A stretch of 23,124 nucleotides of DNA from Candidatus Neomicrothrix sp. UBA2974 (GTDB lineage Bacteria; Actinomycetota; Acidimicrobiia; Acidimicrobiales; MedAcidi-G1): positions 1-23,124 of the forward strand of contig DEAU01000041.1 in the NCBI GenBank assembly GCA_002348705.1. The letters run 5' to 3'. Shown one piece after another: positions 1 to 7,408 of the stretch. The translations under genes were made by a program, and so were the position numbers. The notes below the pieces were generated by a model, which searched no databases, had not been told where the DNA came from, and saw only the letters and a program-made list of their open reading frames with translations. The stretch's first letter is position 1; each line of letters starts with the position of its first letter.

Positions 1-116
1 GTCGTCGCCACAGCCTCAGTCGTCAAAACGGTTGGTGCTGTCACATCCGCACCACCACTATCCCCACACGCTCCCGCAAGAAGGAAAAGTCCAGCAAGAA
101 CGACGAAACGTCTCAT
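1..116 (-). CDS. Lipoprotein, N-terminus only (runs off left edge)
   Basis: Only the first 38 codons are in the window; the rest lies beyond base 1. The ATG is at 116-114. The peptide opens with two arginines, a hydrophobic run (FVVLAGLFLLAGA) and then Cys16 followed by GDSGG, which is a type II (lipoprotein) signal peptide with a relaxed lipobox. After the cysteine comes a low-complexity stretch rich in Thr, Ala and Val, as in the other two lipoproteins of this window. The mature protein would be anchored to the outer face of the cytoplasmic membrane. Its function cannot be read from this fragment. No strong Shine-Dalgarno precedes the ATG. Confidence 0.7.
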   Translation of the reverse strand, partial: MRRFVVLAGLFLLAGACGDSGGADVTAPTVLTTEAVAT

Positions 117-246
117 GGCCAGCAGTCTGGCTCCACATGACCATGGGAAGCCAAAGCAAGATCCCTAAAAGCAAATAAGCAAAAAGGACCCGAGCCCAAT
201 CCGGCAATCATTGGTTCCATCACCAGACCAAGTAGCAACTCCGGGA

Positions 247-1971
247 TCATCTTGAGAGGGACCTCACTTCAAAACAGTTCAGAACTCTTCCCACCCGGTC
301 CTGGTCACCAGTAACGGTGACCAAACCACTCTCAAATGCATCTGTCATCGTGCAACGGTTCGAAAGCAAGTCAGCCAGCACTTCATGTTTCATGGCGAGT
401 TCCAGTTCAGCTTTCGACCCGTCGGTGAGAACTGCCACCCGGTTTCGTATCCACAAACCACAAACAGCCTCCGCATCGTCTACGTCAATTCGCCAGCGCA
501 GGTGGTCGTCCACCTCGGCGGCTCGCTTAGGATCGAGCAGGACTCGAAGGGAAGCGACTACCACTACCGGATCGGCAGTGATCACCTGTCCCCGTCCGAA
601 ACGATGTATTCGGTAACGGTTCAACTCTGCTAGGCCTTCGAGCTCGCGGGCCCTTGTCAGGCACCAACCTCGGACATTGGCCGACGTAGTGCGTTGTCCG
701 ATTGCTCGGAGCACTGAAGCTAAAAGGACCCGTTCTTCGCCGGTTCCTCCATCGGCCCGAACTGGCCACGTGGCTAGCTCAAGCGCCCACCGGAGGTCGT
801 CATCGTTCAGTGCGGCAGAGGCTTGAATCGCCACTTTGGCCCGTCCACCAAAGCCCTCAACCAGACGGCGACACCGATCAGCGGTAGGTACTGGAAACAG
901 TGATGCCTCAAACCCATCGAACCACCCCATCAGGCCCGTATGGATCTGTCGAACATGGTGCTCGACCAGCCCGTAGTTCTGTTGGGTTAGATATGAGGAA
1001 GCGAAGCTCTCAGGAAGCTGCACAAACTCGATTAACTCGCCCTGAGTCATACCCAGGTTGATTCCTCTAACCGTTTGGTCCCATAGGTATTGGATGGCAT
1101 CGCGGGCCCCAGTGACTGCTTCAACAACAGCCTCTCGGCCACTCAAGGGTGGACCATGGGCACACAGCAGATACTCGGGACAGGAGGCGAGAATCCCGTC
1201 AAAGCCCTCAAGGAGGATCTGAGGGTCCCTGTAGGACTCCCCGCGGATGGCAAAAACGTTGAATAAGGCCGGCCAGGCCAGGTTATTCACACACAGGTCG
1301 AGATCAGGAAAGAAGAGGTTCAGGTTGTCATCAGCGTCAGACGGTGCCGGCACCATCTCCACCCGTAATCCAGCCAAATTGGTAGTCGTCGGCTCCGAAA
1401 CGACAGTTGACGGAGGAACAAACCCGTGTGTGTACGGGGCATGTTCGGGCATCCGGTACTGCAGTCCCAGACCGACTTGGATCCGTCCATCTGGGCCATC
1501 GTCGGGTAGCAGCATTGAGAATTGGTGAATCAAGCCGCGCGCTGCAGTCGGGCCCAACTCGATGGACCGGGATCGGAGGTTGGCCTCAACCCTCTCATGA
1601 GCCCAGACGGGGACTTCACTGCCCGCCTCATCGAACACCGCCTGAGTGCCGTTGCAATAGTGAAAGTGGGTATAGATCACAGCTGCTACGGGCGCTGAAG
1701 TGTGGGCCCTGACCTCTCTGAGGGCCGCGGCCATCTCTTCAACCGACTCGCCGGTGTCAACCACCAGAAGACCTTCGGGTCCCTCCAAGAACGTCTGATT
1801 GGAGAGCCCGTTGCCAACTAGGCACCAAACGCCTTCAGTCACCTCGTACATGTGGCGTTCAAGCCGTTCGCGGTGCGCAAACTGAAGTTGGTGGGCCCTT
1901 TGGCCCCGTTCACCGGTAGCGACGAACGACTCGTCGGGGCTGAAGCTGGCCGGCAGGTATTGGCGGGCCAC
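247..1971 (-). CDS. Alkyl-sulfatase-like MBL-fold protein with degenerate metal site
   Basis: A 574-residue protein with the three-part layout of the SdsA1/BDS1 alkylsulfatases, which cleave primary alkyl sulfates. The MBL-fold domain covers about residues 40-345, a dimerisation domain begins near GWFDG (about 350) and runs to about 450, and an SCP2-like C-terminal domain covers about 460-574. The GTG start at 1971 is preceded by GAGGAGG at good spacing. The metal motif that is normally HxHxDH reads H102-F-H104-Y-C106-N107, so the Asp and the last His are replaced. Aligned from memory to SdsA1, one later Glu ligand is replaced by Asn (about 230), the other is possibly Asp212, and the late His (AHGPP, H272) is kept. 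Family membership is clear, but sulfatase activity is doubtful; it may bind a single metal, use another substrate or be a pseudoenzyme. It is divergent from the sulfur-amino-acid genes. Confidence 0.85.
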   Translation of the reverse strand: MARQYLPASFSPDESFVATGERGQRAHQLQFAHRERLERHMYEVTEGVWCLVGNGLSNQTFLEGPEGLLVVDTGESVEEMAAALREVRAHTSAPVAAVIYTHFHYCNGTQAVFDEAGSEVPVWAHERVEANLRSRSIELGPTAARGLIHQFSMLLPDDGPDGRIQVGLGLQYRMPEHAPYTHGFVPPSTVVSEPTTTNLAGLRVEMVPAPSDADDNLNLFFPDLDLCVNNLAWPALFNVFAIRGESYRDPQILLEGFDGILASCPEYLLCAHGPPLSGREAVVEAVTGARDAIQYLWDQTVRGINLGMTQGELIEFVQLPESFASSYLTQQNYGLVEHHVRQIHTGLMGWFDGFEASLFPVPTADRCRRLVEGFGGRAKVAIQASAALNDDDLRWALELATWPVRADGGTGEERVLLASVLRAIGQRTTSANVRGWCLTRARELEGLAELNRYRIHRFGRGQVITADPVVVVASLRVLLDPKRAAEVDDHLRWRIDVDDAEAVCGLWIRNRVAVLTDGSKAELELAMKHEVLADLLSNRCTMTDAFESGLVTVTGDQDRVGRVLNCFEVRSLSR

Positions 1972-2086
1972 TGGACAGTCCTCCTCGTTTGCAGGCGAAG
2001 CTCTCCGTTCCTAGCATCGGTCTTCGCCCTAACAGGCATCGTGTCCATCGGGTTTGGGCACCGACGTCTGTGGGAGAATCTTGTCC

Positions 2087-2102
2087 GACGCCAAATAGCG
2101 TC
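2087..2102. promoter_or_regulatory. Short dyad upstream of the transsulfuration run
   Basis: GACGC-CAAATA-GCGTC is a perfect 5-bp inverted repeat with a 6-base spacer, ending 23 bases before the ATG of the Cys-rich protein. It overlaps TAGCGT (2096-2101), which fits the loose actinobacterial -10 pattern TANNNT. It could be an operator for the + strand run. The arms are short enough that chance is a real possibility, and no convincing -35 box is seen. Confidence 0.25.
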
Positions 2103-2125
2103 ACTAATTGGATCAAGGAGTAACC

Positions 2126-2317
2126 ATGGCCACCTACACCTGTGCCTCCTGCGGCATGTCCGTCAACACCAACTGCGCCCACTGCGACGCGCCCCTCGTC
2201 GACACCAACCTGCAAAAAGACGATGGCTCCACCGTCCAGGTCTCAGAGTGTCCAAACAGCCACGGCAAGATCAAGTCACCTTCATGCTGTGGGGCTGAGA
2301 TGTCCTGCGCCATCTGA
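2126..2317 (+). CDS. Small Cys-rich (zinc-ribbon-like) protein
   Basis: A 63-residue soluble protein starting at ATG 2126; AAGGAG at 2115-2120 gives a clear ribosome-binding site, so an upstream in-frame TTG (2108) is not needed. It has eight cysteines: C6-x2-C9, C17-x2-C20, C42, the pair C54-C55, and C61. The first two CxxC pairs look like a zinc knuckle, and the C-terminal SPSCCGAEMSC part is a second cluster. I recall similar short proteins of unknown function in environmental bacteria, but cannot name a family. It lies 29 bases upstream of the cystathionine beta-synthase ATG on the same strand, so co-transcription with the transsulfuration genes is likely. Zinc or other metal binding is inference. 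Confidence 0.8.
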   Translation: MATYTCASCGMSVNTNCAHCDAPLVDTNLQKDDGSTVQVSECPNSHGKIKSPSCCGAEMSCAI

Positions 2318-2346
2318 CCTTGGCTCAGCGGGAGCAGGACCCACTC

Positions 2347-3738
2347 ATGGACCTCTCCGATCTCCACGTCGCTAAAACGGTTCTCGACCTAGTCGGCCAG
2401 ACGCCCCTAGTGCACCTCTCGCGGGTTGGAGCCGACTTGTCTTGCCCCGTGCTCGTCAAACTCGAAACCACTAACCCGGGCGGCAGCATCAAGGACCGGG
2501 CCGCTATCGCAATGATTGACGCCGCTGAGCGTGACGGCCTCCTAGAACCCGGAGGCACCATCATTGAGCCCACGTCGGGAAATACTGGCGTTGGCTTAGC
2601 CATCGTCGCAGCACAGCGGGGATACCAGTGCGTTTTCGTAATGACGGACAAGGTCAGTGAAGAGAAGGTTTCACTACTGCGTGCCTACGGGTCCGAGGTA
2701 GTGGTCTGTCCAGTGGCGGTTCCCCCGGACGACCCCCAGTCTTACTACTCAACAGCCGAAAGGTTGATGCGCGAAACGCCTGGTGCCTTCCAACCAAACC
2801 AGTATCACAACCCCGCTAACCCCCAGGCCCACTACGAGACGACGGGACCGGAAGTCTGGGAGCAAACGAAGGGCCGTATCACTCACTTCGTAGCTGGTGC
2901 GGGGACCGGCGGAACGATCAGTGGCGTGGGCCGCTACCTCAAAGAACAGAGAACCGATATAACCATCGTGGTCGCCGACCCGGAGGGGTCCGTCTACTCC
3001 GGTGGTTCTGGCCGTCCCTACCTTGTCGAAGGTGTCGGTGAGGACTTCTGGCCCGACACCTATCACGCGGACGTAGTAGACGAGACGATCGCAATAAGTG
3101 ATGCCGACTCCTTCGCCATGGCCCACCGGGTTACCCGAGAAGAAGGTCTTCTAATCGGTGGCTCCGGTGGTACGGCCATAGCAGCTGCACTGCAGGTTGC
3201 CAAGGACCTGACCGCCGATGATCTCGTGGTGGCCATCGTTCCTGATTCAGGACGCGGTTATCTGTCCAAGGTTTTCGACGACGCGTGGATGGCAACCATG
3301 GGTTTCTCGCGGGTTGAAGGGACGGTGATTGGCGACCTGCTGGCCACTCGGGACGATGACCTCCCCGAATTGATCTATGTCAGCCCGGAAGACAGCGTGC
3401 GAGATGCCGCATTACTAATGCGCAAATACGGCGTATCGCAGATAGCTGTGGCCAAAGGAGATATGCCGTTGTCAGCAGCCGAGGTGGTCGGCTCGGTCTC
3501 AGAACTTTGGCTCATGAACCAGACATACCGATCTGACGAGATCCTCGACCGACCCATTGAGGAAGTAGTCCAGGACCCGCTGCCCACTATCGGAGCCGGC
3601 GAACCCATCAACCGGGCGGTTTCTCTGCTGGAACAAGCCCCAGCACTACTTGTCCTCGACGGCGGCCGACCCCGCACCATCGTTTCGCGGACCGACCTGC
3701 TGGGATTCCTGTCGCCGGACGCCGGCAATGACCTCTGA
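2347..3738 (+). CDS. cbs: Cystathionine beta-synthase
   Basis: A PLP enzyme that condenses serine (or an activated serine) with homocysteine to give cystathionine, the first step of reverse transsulfuration; cytoplasmic. From ATG 2347 it is 463 residues, the usual length for the actinobacterial enzyme. The fold-type-II PLP core covers about residues 10-315: GGSIKDR carries the Schiff-base lysine K49, TSGNTGVG (76-83) is the substrate loop, and GAGTGGT (184-190) is the phosphate loop. A C-terminal CBS-domain pair (about 325-460) is a candidate regulatory module. ATG 2347 is preferred over the in-frame TTG at 2320 because AGGA precedes it at 7 bases and homologues begin near there. It follows the Cys-rich gene and overlaps the start of the gamma-lyase gene. 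The paralogous O-acetylserine sulfhydrylases lack the CBS pair. Confidence 0.93.
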   Translation: MDLSDLHVAKTVLDLVGQTPLVHLSRVGADLSCPVLVKLETTNPGGSIKDRAAIAMIDAAERDGLLEPGGTIIEPTSGNTGVGLAIVAAQRGYQCVFVMTDKVSEEKVSLLRAYGSEVVVCPVAVPPDDPQSYYSTAERLMRETPGAFQPNQYHNPANPQAHYETTGPEVWEQTKGRITHFVAGAGTGGTISGVGRYLKEQRTDITIVVADPEGSVYSGGSGRPYLVEGVGEDFWPDTYHADVVDETIAISDADSFAMAHRVTREEGLLIGGSGGTAIAAALQVAKDLTADDLVVAIVPDSGRGYLSKVFDDAWMATMGFSRVEGTVIGDLLATRDDDLPELIYVSPEDSVRDAALLMRKYGVSQIAVAKGDMPLSAAEVVGSVSELWLMNQTYRSDEILDRPIEEVVQDPLPTIGAGEPINRAVSLLEQAPALLVLDGGRPRTIVSRTDLLGFLSPDAGNDL

Positions 3739-4936
3739 CATGACCGAACACGCCCTAGGGGGGGACCCTCTAAGGTCAGGCTTTGAGAATCCGGGAGACT
3801 ACGGGTTTGAGACCCGTGCCATACGGGCTGGACAACCGCACGACCCGCGAACAGGTGCGGTCATCACCCCGATCAACCTGTCGACGACATTTGCTCAGGA
3901 CGCAGTCGGTGAACCCAAGTACGGCTACGAATATGCGCGGACTGGGAACCCGACCCGCCACGCCTACCAAGAGTGTTTGGCCAGCCTTGAAGGAGCAACA
4001 CACGGCTTCGCCTTCGCCAGCGGCCTCGCCGCTGAGGACGCTCTTCTCCGTCTCGTTCAGCCCGGCGAACGTATTCTGCTCGGCGACGACGCCTATGGCG
4101 GCACGTTCCGGCTAATCTCCCGAGTCCACGGCGAAATTGGTGTTGACCACGAAGCAGTGGACTTAACCGACTCCGACGCCATCCGGGCCGCGTGGACACC
4201 GGAGACCCGGATGATCTGGCTAGAAACGCCCACCAACCCGCTGCTGACAGTCTTCGACATCGAGTTAATGGCCGATGTGGCACACAAGTTGGGCGGAATC
4301 GTGGTAGTCGACAACACCTTCGCCACTCCCTACCTTCAACAACCCCTCTCGCTGGGCGCCGACGCTGTTGTCCATTCGGCCACCAAGTACCTGGGTGGCC
4401 ACAGCGACGTGGTTGGCGGTTTCATTGCTACCTCCGACGATCGAATCGCCGAGCATCTTGGATTCGTGCAGAACGCTGTGGGTGCAGTGCCTGGACCATT
4501 CGACTGTTATCTCGTGCTACGCGGTCTCAAGACACTTGCTGTGCGCATGGACCGACACTGCACCAACGCGGCCGCCGTCGTGAGTTGCCTGCTTGACCAT
4601 CCCCGGGTCTCGACTGTCCTCTACCCCGGCCTCGACGGGCATCCCGGCCACGAGGTCGCCGCCCGCCAAATGTCCAACTACGGGGGCATGGTGTCGTTCC
4701 GCTTAGTTGGCGGACGCGAGGCAGCCGAAAAGTTGGCGACAAGCACCGAGATCTTCACCCTGGCCGAGTCTCTCGGGGCAGTCGAGTCGCTGATTGAGCA
4801 CCCGGGGGTAATGACCCACGCGTCGGCGGCCGGCTCTGCGTTGGAAGTTCCCGACGACCTGATACGAATCTCGGTCGGCATTGAATCAATCGACGACTTG
4901 GTGAACGACCTGGAACGGGCCTTAGCCACGACCTAA
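3728..4936 (+). CDS. Cystathionine gamma-lyase / gamma-synthase
   Basis: A 402-residue Cys/Met-metabolism PLP enzyme (fold type I, trans-sulfuration family). It shows YARTGNPT (69-76), VVVDNTFATP with the PLP-contacting D195, and HSATKYLGGHSDV with Schiff-base lysine K220. The ATG at 3728 overlaps the end of cbs by 11 bases; ATG 3740 (398 residues) is an equally possible start, and neither has a strong Shine-Dalgarno, which suggests translational coupling. Sequence alone does not separate gamma-lyase (cystathionine to cysteine, 2-oxobutyrate and ammonia) from gamma-synthase (metB). Pairing with cbs favours the lyase and reverse transsulfuration, although the comparable mycobacterial gene beside cbs is named metB. 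2-Oxobutyrate from this step can become propionyl-CoA, which the carboxylase and epimerase genes further along could use. Confidence 0.9.
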   Translation: MTSDMTEHALGGDPLRSGFENPGDYGFETRAIRAGQPHDPRTGAVITPINLSTTFAQDAVGEPKYGYEYARTGNPTRHAYQECLASLEGATHGFAFASGLAAEDALLRLVQPGERILLGDDAYGGTFRLISRVHGEIGVDHEAVDLTDSDAIRAAWTPETRMIWLETPTNPLLTVFDIELMADVAHKLGGIVVVDNTFATPYLQQPLSLGADAVVHSATKYLGGHSDVVGGFIATSDDRIAEHLGFVQNAVGAVPGPFDCYLVLRGLKTLAVRMDRHCTNAAAVVSCLLDHPRVSTVLYPGLDGHPGHEVAARQMSNYGGMVSFRLVGGREAAEKLATSTEIFTLAESLGAVESLIEHPGVMTHASAAGSALEVPDDLIRISVGIESIDDLVNDLERALATT

Positions 4937-4989
4937 GCCCACGACCTGATTCGGCTCGACCCAGCTAGCCGTCCAGACAGTTCCGCCGG

Positions 4990-5643
4990 TTACTGGCGAC
5001 GGAAGACGATGACCGGCGACAGCACACCCACGTTGGGTCCCGACTCATAGGTGGGGACCAGATGAACAGCTGGCTCGGTGATCGTTCCGGCGACCGCGTC
5101 GTCAGCGAACCGGTCGGCGAACCCGTGAGTCACGTAATGGTCGGGGTTGACGCCGATGGCGAAGAGGGCACCGGGACGGGCAATCCGGTATAACTCGTCG
5201 AGGGCGCCCGGCCCGACGTGTCCGTGCGTGAAGGTCCCGCAACTGGTGATACCGCCATAGGCCTCATCGGCCAGTTCCAGAATTGCGGTCAAGTCGCCTA
5301 CGTGGAGCTCCGAGTAGACCGATTCTCCTTCAACTGTCCTCTTCTCCAAGGCCTTTTTCAGCATCTCCGGAGAAATATCTAGACCGTCCAGCGGCCCGGG
5401 GCAGGAAGAATCAGTTCGCAAGGCCTCGCCAACCAGACCGGTCCCACAGCCCACATCGAGGATAGGTCCGTCGTTGTAGGTCGATCGGCCGAGAAAAACC
5501 TGGGCAACCCCCAGGTGGTAAACGTACCCATTATCAGTAATGAAGCCCGACTCGTAGGTGTTAGCCCATCGGGAGTAGAGGTCCCGGTTGTCGTCCGGAG
5601 TCTGAAGCGCGTACGCGTCGGCCAGATCAATGTCGTTGCTCAT
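4990..5643 (-). CDS. Class I SAM-dependent methyltransferase
   Basis: A 217-residue cytoplasmic protein with a Rossmann methyltransferase core. Motif I is ILDVGCGTGLVGEAL near residues 62-76, followed by LDGLDISPEML (the acidic ribose-binding strand) and GGITSCGTFTHGHVGPGAL (around motif IV). The N-terminal DAYALQTPDDNRDLYSRWANTYE pattern is common in small-molecule methyltransferases with tetrapyrrole-like or METTL27-like annotations. ATG 5643 is preferred because AGGAGAAAGGA lies just upstream; the open frame extends 32 codons further but that part reads like non-coding sequence. The substrate is unknown. It lies downstream of the sulfatase gene on the same strand, with a possible small leader ORF between them, and is convergent with the gamma-lyase gene. 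Confidence 0.85.
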   Translation of the reverse strand: MSNDIDLADAYALQTPDDNRDLYSRWANTYESGFITDNGYVYHLGVAQVFLGRSTYNDGPILDVGCGTGLVGEALRTDSSCPGPLDGLDISPEMLKKALEKRTVEGESVYSELHVGDLTAILELADEAYGGITSCGTFTHGHVGPGALDELYRIARPGALFAIGVNPDHYVTHGFADRFADDAVAGTITEPAVHLVPTYESGPNVGVLSPVIVFRRQ

Positions 5644-5716
5644 GCCCGATCCTTTCTCCTTAGTCGGTCTCCGCGTTTGGACCGATGCCACCAGACCAGG
5701 CCAGCAAGCACGCGGT

Positions 5717-5794
5717 CTACTGGCAATGGGAACCGTCAACTAAGCCGTGACACCTACGAGGTCGCAGGCACCCAACTATGTCCATTGAATCCAT
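5717..5794 (-). CDS. Possible 25-residue leader peptide
   Basis: A short open frame from ATG 5794 to TAG 5719-5717, preceded by a perfect AGGAGG (complement of 5798-5803) only 3 bases from the ATG; a second in-frame ATG at 5785 is 12 bases away. The peptide has three cysteines and the stretch RPRRCHGLVDGSHC near its end, which loosely recalls the RR-H-x-L plus C-terminal Cys layout of the Cys-containing leader peptides upstream of sulfur-metabolism genes in actinobacteria. It sits between the sulfatase stop and the methyltransferase start, with 73 bases to the latter. It may regulate that gene, or be a fortuitous ORF; the Shine-Dalgarno is the main support. Confidence 0.35.
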   Translation of the reverse strand: MDSMDIVGCLRPRRCHGLVDGSHCQ

Positions 5795-5814
5795 CAACCT
5801 CCTAATGACCAGAG

Positions 5815-7308
5815 TCAACCGTCGAGAACGATCATCCCTCCCGGCAGGGCCAAATGGTCCGACAAAACCTGCTCGTCAGTGGTGAGCCGCCAGTCCAATA
5901 GCGCCGAGGCGTAGTTACTCATTTCACAATGGTCTGACAACGGTTGTCGTTCATCCGGATCCTTCTCTAGATCGAAGAAGATGGCGGGCCAACCAGCAAA
6001 GTGGACGTACTTTCCAGAATGGTCACGGTGCACGGCAAGGTTGCAGCTGTGCCCAGATAGACCGACCGCCCCCGCCCACGTCCGGAAGTCGAACTCCCAG
6101 TGAACCGACGTCCTCCAACCTTCGGGAGCACCTCCCTCAGGCATCGAGCCGTCAAGGAAAGACCGAAGCGACTGACCCTGACATTGCCGAGGAATTTCGG
6201 CTCCGATCAAGTCTAGAAGGGTCGGCATTACATCAAGATTCTCCGTGAAACTGTCCACCACCCGACCAGCCACAGTGGACTCTCCCAAAGCCGGATATCG
6301 CACTATGAGCGGGATGTGAAATGCCTGGTCGAAAAAGCCGAGTTTCGACATCAGGCCATGGTCACCCAGCATCTCACCGTGGTCAGATGTGACAACCACG
6401 ATCGTGTGTTCAGACATCTCAAGAGCGTCGAGGCCCTCCAGCAGGCGGCCCATCTGAGCGTCAACTTCGGCCATCATCCCGTAGTACGTAGCCCTCACTT
6501 GGCGAAGATCCAGGTCGTTCTTCGGTGGTCTATAAACACTGAACCGGTGCGCTGCGTCGACAAAGAGAAGGTCCACCCCTTCTTGGTCAACGATTGGAGC
6601 AGGAACATCGACCGGATCGACAAGGTCGTGGTACGGCTCCGGAACCACAAACGGCGGATGAGGACGATAGATAGAGGCATGGACGAACCAGGGGTCATCG
6701 ACCGTCTGGCACTTTTCTAACTCTTCGAGTATCTCGCCAACCACGAACGCTGTTTCAGTCTCATCGGCAGCGAAAGGCGACGGTGGCCACGACGCTCCTC
6801 GCCCCTCAGGAATCGGCACATCGTCTCGCGGCCTGAGGAACCGTTTCCGGTCCGACACGTCGTGTCCACGTCCGCCGAGCCACTGAAACCAAGCCTCCCG
6901 ATCCTCAGGTAGATCGAGGCCGACACGAAACCCGGGAAGATGTCCTTCATAGTCCTCCAATCGGGGGTCGGCCTCAAGCACCGTGCGCGGATCAACAGTC
7001 GTATCGGTGTGGCCAAATAGAACCGGGTCGTAGCCGGCCGCCTTGACCTCAAGTGCCAAGTTGGTGAACCGGGAGTCCAAGGGCGTACCGTTTTGCACCG
7101 ATCGGTGGACGTGCTGGTAGGTACCCGTCAGCAAGCTAGCTCGACTAGGGCCACACGGCGCAGCTTGTGCGTAGTGGCGGGTGAACCGCACACCCTCTGA
7201 GGCAAGCCGATCCAAGTTCGGTGTGGAAACTGTCGGATGACCAGCCGCCGACAAGCAATCACCCCGCCACTGGTCGAGCGTCACGAATAATACGTTGGGT
7301 CGCCGCAT
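5815..7308 (-). CDS. Sulfatase-superfamily hydrolase, phosphonate monoester hydrolase type
   Basis: A 497-residue alkaline-phosphatase-superfamily enzyme that uses a formylglycine made from a cysteine. Visible residues are LDQWR with metal ligand D12; the sulfatase signature C52-G-P-S-R56 followed by ASLLTG; RPHPPF with H217; TSDHGEMLGDHG with metal ligands D309 and H310; and K322. Length and the C-terminal pattern (WRTSVHWEFDFR, KYVHFAGWPAIFFDL) match the phosphonate monoester hydrolase/arylsulfatase clade well, from memory of the Rhizobium enzyme. These enzymes are promiscuous on sulfate, phosphate and phosphonate esters. There is no signal peptide, so it is likely cytoplasmic. Two substrate-pocket positions appear changed (Tyr to H100, Thr to D102). 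A formylglycine-generating enzyme is not seen in the window. ATG 7308 has only a weak Shine-Dalgarno. The physiological substrate is unknown. Confidence 0.88.
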   Translation of the reverse strand: MRRPNVLFVTLDQWRGDCLSAAGHPTVSTPNLDRLASEGVRFTRHYAQAAPCGPSRASLLTGTYQHVHRSVQNGTPLDSRFTNLALEVKAAGYDPVLFGHTDTTVDPRTVLEADPRLEDYEGHLPGFRVGLDLPEDREAWFQWLGGRGHDVSDRKRFLRPRDDVPIPEGRGASWPPSPFAADETETAFVVGEILEELEKCQTVDDPWFVHASIYRPHPPFVVPEPYHDLVDPVDVPAPIVDQEGVDLLFVDAAHRFSVYRPPKNDLDLRQVRATYYGMMAEVDAQMGRLLEGLDALEMSEHTIVVVTSDHGEMLGDHGLMSKLGFFDQAFHIPLIVRYPALGESTVAGRVVDSFTENLDVMPTLLDLIGAEIPRQCQGQSLRSFLDGSMPEGGAPEGWRTSVHWEFDFRTWAGAVGLSGHSCNLAVHRDHSGKYVHFAGWPAIFFDLEKDPDERQPLSDHCEMSNYASALLDWRLTTDEQVLSDHLALPGGMIVLDG

Positions 7309-7408
7309 CGGTACCGATCTTGCCAGCCTGTGAACCCTCTGAGCCGGTCGGGAAAACCGAAGTTACGAGGAACCGTTCATGGATGGACCCCACCACTAAC
7401 GTCAAGCG

